Of a DNA stretch of 64,000 nucleotides, positions 49,227-58,978 are shown in pieces. Source of the stretch: Gammaproteobacteria bacterium. Its GTDB lineage: Bacteria > Pseudomonadota > Gammaproteobacteria > Pseudomonadales > IMCC2047. The notes below the pieces were generated by a model. That model did not search any database and had not been told where the DNA came from. It worked only from the letters and a program-made list of their open reading frames with translations. The stretch's first letter is position 1. Each line of letters opens with the position of its first letter. The DNA lies in assembly GCA_021773395.1 (NCBI GenBank), contig JAJFKB010000024.1, positions 186,001 to 250,000 of the forward strand, read 5' to 3'. The translations under genes and the position numbers were made by a program.

Positions 49227-50351
49227 ATGAGTTGGCAACAAGAATTCCCACAACAATCCGATCTGGTATACCTGAATCACGCCGCGGTCTCACCCTGGCC
49301 TGAACGTACAAAAATTGCGATCTCGAATTTCGCCCAGGAAAATGTCTCGCTAGGTGCGCAAAATTATCCTCAATGGATTTCAGTAGAGACGCGCCTGCGC
49401 GAACGCCTGAAAGAGCTGATCAATGCGCCTAAGGTTGATGACATAGCGCTTCTGAAGAACACCTCAGAGGCCTTATCGGTGATTGCCTATGGCATTAACT
49501 GGAAACCAGCAGACAATCTGGTTATCAGTAATCAGGAATTTCCATCAAACCGCATCGTCTGGGAATCACTGGCCAATAAGGGTGTCCAGGTGAGAGTTGC
49601 GGACATGGAAAGTCCCGATTCTCCAGAACAGGCGATTATCAACGCTTTTGATCAAAATACACGGTTGCTTTCCATCAGTTCTGTACAATACGCCTCCGGA
49701 TTAAAACTCGACTGCGAAAAACTGGGAGCAGCTTGCAAGGACAGGGGTATACTGTTTTGCATCGACGCCATTCAAAGTATTGGTGCACAGGTTTTTGATG
49801 TACAAAAGTATCAAGCGGATTTCGTCGTTGCTGACGGTCACAAATGGATGCTGGGTCCTGAAGGGTTAGCCCTGTTTTACAGCCATGCAGAGGCCAGAAA
49901 GCAGCTGACCATTCGCCAATTTGGTTGGCACATGGTAAAACACCGGGGCGACTACGACCGCCAGGACTGGGAGCCCACCGAAAGTGCCCTGCGTTTTGAG
50001 TGCGGCAGCCCGAATATGCTCGGCATCTATGCACTGGAAGCGAGTCTTTCGCTGATTCAAGAGATCGGCATGTCACCAATTGAGCAACTTTTGCACGAAA
50101 AGGTACAGTACCTGGAAAACGCCATTCGGGAAATACCCAATATTGAATTGCTCGGCAACGATTCGCCGGAAAGAAGAGCCGGCATTGTTACTTTTAAACT
50201 TGGATCCAAAGATACAAAAAAAATTCACGACAGCCTGATGGCAAAGAGAATTATTTGCGCACATCGCGGTGGGGGCATTCGGTTCTCGCCTCATTTTTAT
50301 ACGCCCATTGAAAAAATTGACCGGGCACTGGAACAACTAAGGCTTTTTTAA
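49227..50351 (+). CDS. Class V aminotransferase family protein
   Basis: 374-aa PLP enzyme of the SufS/isopenicillin-N-epimerase type. PLP Lys206 in DGHKWMLGPEGLALFY, Asp180 in FCIDAIQSIGA, and the small-domain FSPHFYTPIEKIDRAL at the end. The cysteine loop of true cysteine desulfurases is not visible, so activity may be an aminotransferase, lyase or epimerase. GAGGACCTG precedes the ATG. It is divergent from the second TPR gene and followed by a YiiX-type gene. Substrate unknown. Confidence 0.8.
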   Translation: MSWQQEFPQQSDLVYLNHAAVSPWPERTKIAISNFAQENVSLGAQNYPQWISVETRLRERLKELINAPKVDDIALLKNTSEALSVIAYGINWKPADNLVISNQEFPSNRIVWESLANKGVQVRVADMESPDSPEQAIINAFDQNTRLLSISSVQYASGLKLDCEKLGAACKDRGILFCIDAIQSIGAQVFDVQKYQADFVVADGHKWMLGPEGLALFYSHAEARKQLTIRQFGWHMVKHRGDYDRQDWEPTESALRFECGSPNMLGIYALEASLSLIQEIGMSPIEQLLHEKVQYLENAIREIPNIELLGNDSPERRAGIVTFKLGSKDTKKIHDSLMAKRIICAHRGGGIRFSPHFYTPIEKIDRALEQLRLF

Positions 50352-50452
50352 TATGGCACAGCACAGGTAAGCTTACGGCTTCGAGTAAGGTAGATCATCA
50401 CGCACATGGATATATTTCGTCAGAAACTGCTAACAGGACTAAACTAACAGAC

Positions 50453-51481
50453 ATGGGCTTTTTGAATCGATATATCACCAAACCAATTGTCACCTGGTTG
50501 AATCAAGAGAATTCACAAAAGCACTTGCCACTCAGCGATTTCGAGAAAATCCGCGGTGAGTTAAAACCCTGTGATGTCCTGTTAGTCGAAGGGCGCACAC
50601 GCATCAGTAATGTAATTCGCATCATTACGCAAAGTTCATGGACCCATGCTGCACTTTATATTGGCCGTATTAAGGATATTGAAGATCCGAAATTTCGCAC
50701 TATAGTCGCCAATAATTTCAAAGGCGACCCCGAATCACAGTTGGTGATCGAAAGTCTTTTAGGCAGAGGTACGGTGGTTAATCCTTTAAGCAATTACCAG
50801 CACGACCACCTGAGAATATGCCGACCCAGAGGGCTCATCTATAAGGACAGTCAGCAAGCGATAAACTTTTCAATTTCCCGAGTGGGACTGGCATACGACT
50901 TTCGCCAGATATTGGATCTCGCAAGATTCCTGTTTCCCTGGGCGCTTTGGCCGAGACGCTGGCGTTCTACTCTGTTTCAGCATAATGCCGGGCCACCCAC
51001 CAAAACAGTCTGCTCAACAATGATTGCCGAAGCCTTCCATTATATTCAATTCCCAATATTACCTCTGGTTCGAATGACCGACGATCAGGGTATCAAGCTC
51101 TATCGGCGCAACCCCAAACTTTGTGTACCACGTGATTTTGACCATTCACCTTACTTCGAGATCATTAAATATCCCTTTATCGACTGCTGTGACTATGGCA
51201 GTTATCGCCTGCTACCATGGCATGGTTCTACTCCGCTCACGTCGAATGATCAGATCAAAGAGTCTGATCATCAAACAAATGAAGCCGTTATTGACCCGGT
51301 AAAGGAGAGGCTAAAGGAAGATGAACTGCTTGAAAGCTATAATGCTCAGCAACGAAGAGAAAACGATCCGCTGATTGAGGAGATACTGGGGAATGCCTCA
51401 AAGCTCGCTGAATTCCCTACCAGAGATGTACCGATCGAAGATCTAAACCCTGAAAACGATAGCCCGTCACGCAAGGAATAA
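50453..51481 (+). CDS. YiiX/permuted papain-fold hydrolase
   Basis: 342-aa protein of the circularly permuted NlpC/P60-like fold (YiiX/YebB group). Predicted dyad His65 in SSWTHAALYIG and Cys187 in TKTVCSTMIAEAF. The N-terminal half holds DVLLVEGRTRISNVIRIITQ and a long insert before the Cys. The C-terminal 80 residues are acidic and probably unstructured (EDELLESYNAQQRRENDPLI). No signal peptide. Related enzymes act on amide or ester bonds of lipids or peptides; the substrate here is unknown. Confidence 0.75.
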   Translation: MGFLNRYITKPIVTWLNQENSQKHLPLSDFEKIRGELKPCDVLLVEGRTRISNVIRIITQSSWTHAALYIGRIKDIEDPKFRTIVANNFKGDPESQLVIESLLGRGTVVNPLSNYQHDHLRICRPRGLIYKDSQQAINFSISRVGLAYDFRQILDLARFLFPWALWPRRWRSTLFQHNAGPPTKTVCSTMIAEAFHYIQFPILPLVRMTDDQGIKLYRRNPKLCVPRDFDHSPYFEIIKYPFIDCCDYGSYRLLPWHGSTPLTSNDQIKESDHQTNEAVIDPVKERLKEDELLESYNAQQRRENDPLIEEILGNASKLAEFPTRDVPIEDLNPENDSPSRKE

Positions 51482-51501
51482 CAGCATAAACCAAGCCTGC
51501 C

Positions 51502-51525
51502 AGTTCCGCTATAGTGGGAACTTTA
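51502..51525. terminator. Candidate bidirectional terminator
   Basis: AGTTCC / GGAACT stem with a CTATAG-containing loop followed by TTT, placed between the convergent YiiX-type gene and tatD. The stem is short, so the call is tentative. Confidence 0.42.
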
Positions 51526-51542
51526 CTATTGCCATGTCCTTT

Positions 51543-52313
51543 TTATCTGACAAAAAGATCGTAATAGTTTTGTGTGGTAGCTTCTGCCACTTGCTCCAGA
51601 CTCACACCTCTAAGCTCGGCAATATGTCTGGCCACTTCTACAACATATTTGGGTTGATTGCCCCTGCCTCGATAGGGGGTCGGCGCTAAATAGGGAGAAT
51701 CAGTCTCAATTAACAGTTTGTCCAAAGGCACTTGCTTTGCCACCTCCTTAATTTGCTGAGCATTTTTAAACGTAACAATACCGGATAGCGAAATATAAAA
51801 ATTCAGATCCAGCGCCCTACGGGCCATCTCCCAGTCCTCAGTAAAACAGTGCATCACACCGCCCACATCCAGATCTGCGAAGTTCTTGATATGCGCCAGG
51901 GTATCCTCCTTCGCGTCCCGACTGTGCACAATTACCGGTTTAGCACTCGCCTTTGCGGCCTCAAGATGTCGTTGAAACCGATCCAGCTGTTGCTCACGTT
52001 TATCTTTACCATAGTAGTAATCCAGCCCCGTTTCACCAATCGCGACAACCTCAGCATCAGCGACCAACTCCACGAGCCGTGCGCAGCTCAATTCCTCATC
52101 TGTATCTTCAAGTGGATGAATACCCACTGATGCGTCCACCGACGTATAGGTTCGTGCAATAGCAATAACATCAGCAAAACGATCAAGATCAATACCCACA
52201 CAGAGCATACGACTCACGCCGACTTCATGCGCTGCTGCTATTGCCGCGCCCAGGTCGCCCTCATACTCCGATAAATCGATACGATCTAAATGACAATGGG
52301 AATCTATAAACAT
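51543..52313 (-). CDS. TatD-family metal-dependent hydrolase
   Basis: 256-aa TIM-barrel metallo-hydrolase of the TatD/YcfH type; members act as 3'-5' DNA/RNA exonucleases or D-aminoacyl-tRNA deacylases. Metal ligands are evident: DSHCHLD at the start, GETGLDYYY, VIHSRDA, MHCFTEDW, and ETDSPYLAP with the catalytic Asp. Position after pilZ-holB matches the YcfH paralogue remembered in Pseudomonas rather than TatD of the tat operon. Confidence 0.93.
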   Translation of the reverse strand: MFIDSHCHLDRIDLSEYEGDLGAAIAAAHEVGVSRMLCVGIDLDRFADVIAIARTYTSVDASVGIHPLEDTDEELSCARLVELVADAEVVAIGETGLDYYYGKDKREQQLDRFQRHLEAAKASAKPVIVHSRDAKEDTLAHIKNFADLDVGGVMHCFTEDWEMARRALDLNFYISLSGIVTFKNAQQIKEVAKQVPLDKLLIETDSPYLAPTPYRGRGNQPKYVVEVARHIAELRGVSLEQVAEATTQNYYDLFVR

Positions 52314-52429
52314 CTATGATCCTCTATATACAGTCCGGGGGAATAGTAAGGGGAAACCATTGCCTTTAGACAAGCATCAACCCTTAAAGAATCGGCCGCT
52401 GCCAGCCGGGAATTGAACGAACAGGTAAT

Positions 52430-52777
52430 CTATAGGGTGTAGGTAGGACGATCTGACTCAAGCGAACCCGCCAGATAGTTTTCAATCTTGTTCCTTACTG
52501 TGTCATCTTCATTGTTAAACTGTATGCCCACACCAGTCGCTCTACTTCCCTGGGCACCTCTGGGGGTCACCCAGACAACCTTCCCTGCCACAGGCAGTTT
52601 TTCCGGTTCATCCATCAACGTCAATAACATAAACACTTCAGCACCGAGCTTATACTTTTTATTCGTCGGAATGAATAGTCCACCGTTCTTCACATAGGGC
52701 ATATAGGCAGCATAAAGCACTGCTTTATCCTTGATCGTTAACGACAGAATGCCGTTGCGTGGCCCACCATCAGCCAT
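52430..52777 (-). CDS. pilZ: PilZ-type type IV pilus assembly protein
   Basis: 115-aa PilZ-domain protein. The fold is recognisable from FIPTNKKYKLGAEVFMLLTL, VAGKVVWVTPRG and ATGVGIQF. It lacks the RxxxR c-di-GMP motif expected before the first strand, as does P. aeruginosa PilZ (PA2960), which is needed for pili but does not bind the nucleotide. Same position, directly after holB in the tmk-holB-pilZ-tatD string, supports the symbol. The gene follows holB by 15 bp. Confidence 0.88.
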   Translation of the reverse strand: MADGGPRNGILSLTIKDKAVLYAAYMPYVKNGGLFIPTNKKYKLGAEVFMLLTLMDEPEKLPVAGKVVWVTPRGAQGSRATGVGIQFNNEDDTVRNKIENYLAGSLESDRPTYTL

Positions 52778-52792
52778 AAAATCTGCCCTTTT

Positions 52793-53782
52793 CTATAAAC
52801 GTGAAATACATCTCAACCAATTTATCAATAAGTCTTCCAACGTCAGGAGTTTATTAGGGTTATTGCCCGAGAGCAATGCCTGTTTTAACTCTATCAGTTT
52901 ATCTAAGTATAAATATAGCTCATTCAACAATACCTGCTGAATGATCGTCAAAAAAAATACTTTGTAATCTTTGTTGATAAGAAGCGACTCATCGCCCGTT
53001 AACCTTAGTTTAACAAAATCTGTGAGGCAGGCAATCACCCAGTTCAGGATTAGTAGCAACTCCATGTCCTGCCATTGTTTGGCAACCTCCATAGGGTAAC
53101 GGGTTTGATCCAGAATATCTGAAAAGCCCGCGAACAGCATTTGTCGTTGTTCCAGGTAACCTGTTTCAGCCATAGCCAAGGCCTTCAACGGCGCATCATG
53201 AGCCAGATCCAGTAACAACTCAATCTGAGTCTCATTACTGAGCCGGCCCAACAACCACTCTGAAGCCTCCCTGCGCACAGGCCTGGCAATCTCATATCGA
53301 TTACAACGGCTGCGAATCGTCGGAAGTATTTGGCTCTTCTGATGTGATACCAGGATGAAATATGATTGCCTGCTCGGCTCTTCGAGACTTTTCAGTAATG
53401 CATTGGCTGCATTGATATTCAAAGCGTCCGCCGGATTGAGCAGCACAACCTTGCTGCCTCCCTGTTGCGCCGTCTGAGATATAAAGCGATTAACTTCCCT
53501 TACCTGGTCGACTTTAATCGCTTTCCCACTTTGTTCGGGGTAAACGTTCACTAAATCCGGGTGGGTGCCTGCCTGCAGCAATAAACATGCACTGCAGTGT
53601 CCGCAAGCAGCCGTTGATGAAGGTGCCTCACAGAGTAGATAGGCCGATAACTGCAGTGCCAGTCTTTCCTTGCCTATACCCTCGTCACCTGACAGCAAAA
53701 TCGCATGTGGCATTGTGCTGTTTTCCAGCAAACTCAAGAGTTTCTTCCAGTCTTGATTAAGCCATGGATAGAGGGGTTGCAT
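52793..53782 (-). CDS. holB: DNA polymerase III delta-prime subunit
   Basis: Clamp-loader subunit (329 aa). The degenerate P-loop GDEGIGKERLALQLSAYLL is near residue 32. A zinc module CGHCSACLLLQAGTHPDL follows, then VDQVREVNRFIS and ANALLKSLEEPSRQSYFILV with sensor residues. C-terminal collar domain is helical. It starts 4 bp after the tmk stop, indicating coupling. Confidence 0.93.
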   Translation of the reverse strand: MQPLYPWLNQDWKKLLSLLENSTMPHAILLSGDEGIGKERLALQLSAYLLCEAPSSTAACGHCSACLLLQAGTHPDLVNVYPEQSGKAIKVDQVREVNRFISQTAQQGGSKVVLLNPADALNINAANALLKSLEEPSRQSYFILVSHQKSQILPTIRSRCNRYEIARPVRREASEWLLGRLSNETQIELLLDLAHDAPLKALAMAETGYLEQRQMLFAGFSDILDQTRYPMEVAKQWQDMELLLILNWVIACLTDFVKLRLTGDESLLINKDYKVFFLTIIQQVLLNELYLYLDKLIELKQALLSGNNPNKLLTLEDLLINWLRCISRL

Positions 53783-53786
53783 AATG

Positions 53787-54431
53787 CTAGACCACTCCCC
53801 GTGCAGATAACTTTTGGTCCAGCAAGACCTTTATATCGCGCTGAACATCGGCCAGCGTCTGGTTCGCGTCAATCACCACGCAACGCTCTGGCTCATCCGC
53901 AACAGATCTCAAATAACCTTGCCTTACCCGCTCAAAAAATTCTGCCTTTTCGCTTTCAAAGCGATCCGCTTGCCCTCTCTTCCGGACTCGAGATAAACCA
54001 ACCTCCACCGGAACATCCAGTACCAGTGTCAAATCGGGGCGCAACTGGCCCTGCACCATGATTTCAAGCTGCGCAATCATATCTACAGACAAATTTCTTC
54101 CCGCGCCTTGATAGGCGTAGGTTGCATCGGTAAAGCGGTCACATAAAACCCAGTCTCCTCTATCTAAAGCGGGAAGAATGCTAAGGTTCAGATGTTGAGC
54201 ACGAGCAGCAAATACCAGCAATAACTCCGCCTCCTCGCAAAGCGGTTCATTGTGATGTGACAAAAGCAGATCCCTGATCTGTTCAGCAATTTCTGTACCG
54301 CCGGGTTCGCGCGTAACCAGCAACGACTGACCTGTCTGACGCAGGTAGTTTTCAATAAACTCGATATTGGTCGATTTCCCGACACCCTCGATGCCCTCCA
54401 CAGAAATGAAAAGGCCTCTTTTGTGACTCAT
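53787..54431 (-). CDS. tmk: Thymidylate kinase
   Basis: Phosphorylates dTMP to dTDP. 214 aa. P-loop EGIEGVGKSTN near the N-terminus, VTREPGGTEIAEQIR substrate motif, and LCDRFTDATYAYQGAGR with the DR motif. The LID Arg region is SRVRKRGQADRFE, giving the E. coli-type enzyme. ATG at 54431 preferred over the TTG one codon upstream. Confidence 0.96.
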   Translation of the reverse strand: MSHKRGLFISVEGIEGVGKSTNIEFIENYLRQTGQSLLVTREPGGTEIAEQIRDLLLSHHNEPLCEEAELLLVFAARAQHLNLSILPALDRGDWVLCDRFTDATYAYQGAGRNLSVDMIAQLEIMVQGQLRPDLTLVLDVPVEVGLSRVRKRGQADRFESEKAEFFERVRQGYLRSVADEPERCVVIDANQTLADVQRDIKVLLDQKLSARGVV

Positions 54432-54448
54432 CAATAAATTACCAACCT

Positions 54449-55501
54449 CTATTCTGGATTAACTGGTTCTGGCGCCGAGCGGTACTTATCAGATCGCTGG
54501 CGCACCTGAAAACGCTGTACAGCTTTAATATGCTGCTGCAGTGTATCAGAAAAAAAGTGTGTCCCATCACCCTGAGCAACGAAATAAAGGCTTGAATCCT
54601 TATTGGGGTGCAGTGCCGCATTAATAGCTTCGCGGCCGACCATAGCGATAGGTGTGGGTGGTAGCCCTTTAATCATGTAGGTATTATAAGGCGTACTTTG
54701 CTGCAAATGTTTACGCCTCAAATTGCCCTGATAGCTTTCACCCAAACCGTAGATGACAGTCGGATCCGTTTGCAATCTCATCCCTTTTTGCAAGCGCCGC
54801 ACAAAAACGCCCGCTATCCTGGCTCGCTCTTGTGCAACACCGGTTTCCTTTTCTATGATAGAGGCCATAATCAATGCCTCGTAGGGGCTTTCATAGGGCA
54901 AATCCGGATCGCGTTGCAACCACTCCTGTTGCAACACCTGTTGCAATTTTTGATAGGCCCTTTGCAGTATTTCCAAATCATTATTACCCGCGACATACCG
55001 ATAACTATCAGGGAAAAAACGTCCCTCCGGATGTTCGTTCGGATAACCCAGACTCTGCATGATTTCGCTCACTGACAGTCCGACAAGCTGGTGTTTTAGC
55101 TTGCTCTGTTTCTCCAGTTCACCCAGCATATCCTGAAATCGCCAGCCCTCAACAAAGGTGATCTTATACGATACCACTTTCCCCTCGGTAAACAGGCGCA
55201 GCAGCCCTAGCGGAGTAATACCGGGTTCAACCCGATATTCACCCGCCTTTACTCTTCTAGCCTGTGATGTAAGTACGGCGTAAAGCGTTAACCATGAGGC
55301 ATGTTTCAGCACATCTTTTCGCTGCAACTCTGCAGCTAACTGAGCAAAAGTTGAGCCTGGCAGCAGCTCGACAACTACGGGTTTGTTGCCTTGAAATGAG
55401 GGAGTTCTGAGGTAACGGGAAAACCCATACCCAACCAGAATAATGGCTATTGATATCAGGATTATAAACCAGAAAAAAACGGTTTTATTTAAAAATCTCA
55501 T
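54449..55501 (-). CDS. mltG: MltG, endolytic murein transglycosylase
   Basis: Inner-membrane lytic transglycosylase thought to end glycan strand growth. From the ATG that overlaps the pabC stop (ATGA) it has 350 aa: one N-terminal membrane helix (FFWFIILISIAIILVGYGFS), a LysM-like region, and the YceG catalytic domain with the active Glu in ASIIEKETG, then RLQKGMRLQTDPTVIYGLG and the C-terminal YFVAQGDGTHFFS. AGGAG lies upstream of the chosen start; a longer reading to 55591 would not carry a membrane signal at its end. Confidence 0.95.
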   Translation of the reverse strand: MRFLNKTVFFWFIILISIAIILVGYGFSRYLRTPSFQGNKPVVVELLPGSTFAQLAAELQRKDVLKHASWLTLYAVLTSQARRVKAGEYRVEPGITPLGLLRLFTEGKVVSYKITFVEGWRFQDMLGELEKQSKLKHQLVGLSVSEIMQSLGYPNEHPEGRFFPDSYRYVAGNNDLEILQRAYQKLQQVLQQEWLQRDPDLPYESPYEALIMASIIEKETGVAQERARIAGVFVRRLQKGMRLQTDPTVIYGLGESYQGNLRRKHLQQSTPYNTYMIKGLPPTPIAMVGREAINAALHPNKDSSLYFVAQGDGTHFFSDTLQQHIKAVQRFQVRQRSDKYRSAPEPVNPE

Positions 55502-56334
55502 GCGCCAGGCAACTCCTGTACCAACCCCTGAAGAGATCGTGTAACGTCGCCAACCTGATAATTTTTGCGCTCCCAGGAGCGAATCGGCCAAATACCTAAA
55601 ACGCTATTGCAAACGAATAGCTCAGGCAATTGCTGAAACTCATCGAGTCCAAAGACACCCTCTTTAACAGATATATTCTTTTGCGCAGCCAGCGATAATA
55701 AATAATCACGCATCACACCAGAAATACCACAGCGGTTGATTGAGGGTGTTATAAGGCATCCTTGCTGCACGCCAAAAAGATTGGTCCTCGTTCCCTCAAC
55801 CACATGCCCTGACTGATCCAGCATAATACCTTCCTGGCAGGTTGAACCTTGCCATTCCGCACTGGCAAGCACTTGATCCAGTCTGTTTAAATGCTTAATT
55901 CCTGCCAGTTGCGGTTGGTCGGACAAACGATGACGACAAGTACAAACTCTAATACCTTCGTCACTGTTACTTTTGGGATAGGAGGGTAAAGGGTGGGCGC
56001 TTACGATTCTCAAGGGCTGAGGATACTTCGGCAGGCGATAGCCTCTTCCCCCTGTCCCGGATGTGACCACGATTTTAACAATGGCATTTGTCTGTCCACA
56101 TAACCGCTGCGCCTCTTCCAGCAGCTTGGTATTCCACTCCAACTGCCAGGGTATCGCAAGCCGCTCACAACCGAGCTTCATGCGCGTCAAATGCGCTTCC
56201 CACAACAATGGCTCGCCACATTCGAAACGAATGGTTTCAAATAAACCATGTCCATAGGAAAGACCCCGATCAAATGCAAAGATATGATTTGTCGGATACC
56301 CATTCACCAATATCTTCGAATGTGCAGAATCCAT
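55498..56334 (-). CDS. pabC: Aminodeoxychorismate lyase
   Basis: PLP-dependent fold-type IV lyase (278 aa) that makes p-aminobenzoate for folate. Family marks are FAFDRGLSYGHGLFETIRF at the start, LTRMKLGCERL, the PLP Lys in AIVKIVVTSGTGGRGYR, and EGTRTNLFGVQ. Located between fabF and mltG, as in E. coli and Pseudomonas. Fold-type IV also contains BCAT and D-amino-acid transaminases, but context settles it. Confidence 0.93.
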   Translation of the reverse strand: MDSAHSKILVNGYPTNHIFAFDRGLSYGHGLFETIRFECGEPLLWEAHLTRMKLGCERLAIPWQLEWNTKLLEEAQRLCGQTNAIVKIVVTSGTGGRGYRLPKYPQPLRIVSAHPLPSYPKSNSDEGIRVCTCRHRLSDQPQLAGIKHLNRLDQVLASAEWQGSTCQEGIMLDQSGHVVEGTRTNLFGVQQGCLITPSINRCGISGVMRDYLLSLAAQKNISVKEGVFGLDEFQQLPELFVCNSVLGIWPIRSWERKNYQVGDVTRSLQGLVQELPGA

Positions 56335-56388
56335 ACTCTTTGTATCTGCCGAATAGGACCACAGGAGCCCTATTCTAAAAGTTCTTGA

Positions 56389-57630
56389 TCAGTCAGCCTT
56401 GTGAAATACTAACGTACCATTTGTTCCACCAAACCCGAAGGAGTTTGATACGGCAACGTTAATTGTGCGCTCCTGTGCATGGTGCGGCACAAGATTCAGA
56501 TCGCAACCCTCATCCGGGTTATCAAGATTTATGGTAGGCGGCGCTACCTGATCCCTGATCGCTAACACGCAGAATATGGCTTCAACCGCACCCGCAGCAC
56601 CTAGCAGATGTCCAATCATTGACTTGGTTGAGCTAACGGCAACCGCTGACGCGGCATCGCCCATCACCTTTTTAACTGCGCGGCATTCTATAATGTCGCC
56701 TGCCGGTGTAGATGTGCCATGTGCGTTGACATAATCTATTTGGTCACTATTAATTTTTGCATCGCCAATGGCATTCTGCATGGAAGTGGCCGCTCCCGCA
56801 CCATCTTCCGATGGGGCTGTCATATGATAGGCATCTCCACTCATACCGAATCCTGACAACTCGGCATAAATAGTTGCCCCTCGCTTTTTCGCGAACTCAT
56901 ATTCCTCCAACACCACAACGCCTGCACCGTCACTCAATACAAAGCCATCTCTGTCTCGATCCCAGGGTCTGCTGGCTGCTTCAGGATCATCATTGCGCGT
57001 AGACAGCGCCCGCGCGGCTGCGAATCCACCCAACCCCAACTGGGAAGTCGCCATCTCAGCACCTCCAGCAATCATCACGTCGGCATCACCCTGCTGAATC
57101 ATTCGCGCTGAAAATCCAATATTATGGGTTCCCGTGGTACATGCGGTAACAATTGAAATGTTTGGTCCCTTGTAGCCATACTTGATGGAAAGATTACCGG
57201 AGATCATATTGATAATGCTACCGGGAACAAAAAAAGGAGATATTTTACGAGGCCCACTGTTTTTTAAAGCGTCATAATTTTTTTCAATCATGGACAGACC
57301 GCCAATGCCAGAGCCAATTGCCACACCTATTCTACCCGCATTCTCCTCTGTACACTCAAGTTGAGCATCTTCAATTGCCTGCTCGGCAGCAATCATTCCG
57401 TATTGAATAAAGAGGTCCATTTTCCGGGCATCTTTGTTAGAGATGTACTCCCCGATATCCAGATTTCTGATCGACCCTCCAAAACGAGTGGTATAGGCTG
57501 AAACATCAAAATGTTCTATCGGCGCAATACCGCTTTTACCTGCAACAATATTTGTCCATGTATCTGCAATATTATTACCAACGGGCGACAAAATCCCTAG
57601 CCCTGTAACCACCACACGCCTACGTGACAT
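56389..57630 (-). CDS. fabF: Beta-ketoacyl-ACP synthase II
   Basis: Elongating condensing enzyme of type II fatty acid synthesis, 413 aa. Catalytic triad C164 ([10 protein letters not shown]), H304 ([11 protein letters not shown]) and H341 ([15 protein letters not shown]). The [12 protein letters not shown] end is typical. It helps regulate membrane fluidity through chain elongation in E. coli. It is 129 bp after acpP with a hairpin terminator between, so its expression is probably lower than that of acpP. Confidence 0.97.
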   Translation of the reverse strand: MSRRRVVVTGLGILSPVGNNIADTWTNIVAGKSGIAPIEHFDVSAYTTRFGGSIRNLDIGEYISNKDARKMDLFIQYGMIAAEQAIEDAQLECTEENAGRIGVAIGSGIGGLSMIEKNYDALKNSGPRKISPFFVPGSIINMISGNLSIKYGYKGPNISIVTACTTGTHNIGFSARMIQQGDADVMIAGGAEMATSQLGLGGFAAARALSTRNDDPEAASRPWDRDRDGFVLSDGAGVVVLEEYEFAKKRGATIYAELSGFGMSGDAYHMTAPSEDGAGAATSMQNAIGDAKINSDQIDYVNAHGTSTPAGDIIECRAVKKVMGDAASAVAVSSTKSMIGHLLGAAGAVEAIFCVLAIRDQVAPPTINLDNPDEGCDLNLVPHHAQERTINVAVSNSFGFGGTNGTLVFHKAD

Positions 57631-57700
57631 ACTAATCCTCCACTAACAAACTTATAGGCCTATACCGCCCACTGGCTTCCAATCGGGCCTGGCTCTCATA

Positions 57701-57737
57701 AAACAAAAGCCGCACCAACTTAAGCTAGTGCGGCTTT
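57701..57737 (-). terminator. Intrinsic terminator between acpP and fabF
   Basis: Perfect 10-bp stem AAAGCCGCAC / GTGCGGCTTT with a 12-nt loop, followed on the minus strand by TGTTTTAT. It begins 21 bp after the acpP stop. It would end most acpP transcripts while letting some read into fabF. Confidence 0.9.
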
Positions 57738-57758
57738 CGGAAACACATTTAGAATGTT

Positions 57759-57992
57759 TTATAGATGTTCGTTAATGTAGTCAACAGCCAGTTGTACGGT
57801 TGTGATTTTTTCAGCTTCCTCATCTGGAATTTCAGTCTCAAACTCTTCTTCCAGTGCCATTACAAGTTCCACGGTATCCAATGAGTCCGCGCCCAAATCT
57901 TCGACGAACGAGGATGCGCTTGTTACTTCATCTTCTTTTACGCCAAGTTGTTCACAAACAATTTTTTTAACTCGCTCTTCAACGGTACTCAT
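57759..57992 (-). CDS. acpP: Acyl carrier protein
   Basis: 77-aa acidic carrier of fatty acyl intermediates. Phosphopantetheine attachment at Ser37 in [19 protein letters not shown]. The start [12 protein letters not shown] matches the family, so the ATG at 57992 is used and not an upstream one at 58028. Confidence 0.98.
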   Translation of the reverse strand: MSTVEERVKKIVCEQLGVKEDEVTSASSFVEDLGADSLDTVELVMALEEEFETEIPDEEAEKITTVQLAVDYINEHL

Positions 57993-58215
57993 AACCTTTG
58001 TTACTCCTATGGATAATTTAAAGGTCACAGCAAATAAATATAGGCTGCTTCAAAATTCTTTATATGTAACCCTGTCTTATAGTAGTTATTATGTCGCTTT
58101 TAAAACGAAGTCGCATATTATCAAAGTTTTCAGGTAATACAATACAGATTTCCTATAAAAAACTATTTTCTTATTCCAAGTGCGGCGCAGCGCCAGCCCT
58201 TTTACAGCGGCTATT

Positions 58216-58956
58216 TTACATATACATGCCGCCATTAACATGAATTGTCTGACCTGTAATATAGGCGGCCTCCTCACTGGCAAGAAATCCAACTGTTGCG
58301 CCAATTTCCTTTGCCTCACCCAGACGGTTGACTGGAATCTGGCCTAAAAGCGCCTGCTTATGCTCATCTCCGAGATCTTTGGTCATATCAGTATCGATAA
58401 ATCCTGGCGCCACAGCATTGACCGTAATAGCGCGAGATGCAACCTCTCTGGCCAAAGCCCGAGTATAGCCCTCAATACCCGCTTTGGACGCCGCGTAGTT
58501 AGCCTGACCCGCGTTACCCATGGATCCCACAACCGAACTAATATTAATAATTCTGCCCCATCGAGCTTTAGTCATGGCGCGAAGTGCCGCTTTAGTAACC
58601 CGATAAATAGAAGTGAGGTTGGTATTGATAACTTCATCCCATTCCTGGTCTTTCATTCGCAGCATAATATTGTCCCGAGTAATACCCGCATTATTAACCA
58701 CTATTGTGGGAAGCCCATATTTTTGCGCTATTAATTCAAATGCCAGCTTCACCGAATCGCTATCAGATACATTTAGAGCGATACCCTCACCAGTATTACC
58801 AATATCCTGCAGGTTATCACTGATAATTTGCGCACCGGACTCTGTAGTTGCAGAACCGATCACAACCACACCTCTTGCCGCCAACTCCTGGGCAATCGCT
58901 TTACCTATTCCCCGAGTGGCACCTGTTACCAACGCTACTTTTCCCTCAATGCTCAT
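58216..58956 (-). CDS. fabG: 3-oxoacyl-ACP reductase
   Basis: NADPH-dependent reductase of fatty acid synthesis, short-chain dehydrogenase family, 246 aa. GATRGIGKAIA cofactor loop, NNAG motif, and catalytic Ser-Tyr-Lys near 141/154/158 in ISSVVGSMGNAGQANYAASK. The second of two adjacent ATG codons was taken because AAGGTG is then at normal distance and the sequence begins MSIEGKVALVTG. Confidence 0.97.
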   Translation of the reverse strand: MSIEGKVALVTGATRGIGKAIAQELAARGVVVIGSATTESGAQIISDNLQDIGNTGEGIALNVSDSDSVKLAFELIAQKYGLPTIVVNNAGITRDNIMLRMKDQEWDEVINTNLTSIYRVTKAALRAMTKARWGRIINISSVVGSMGNAGQANYAASKAGIEGYTRALAREVASRAITVNAVAPGFIDTDMTKDLGDEHKQALLGQIPVNRLGEAKEIGATVGFLASEEAAYITGQTIHVNGGMYM

Positions 58957-58978
58957 CATCTCACCTTAAAACAATTAG

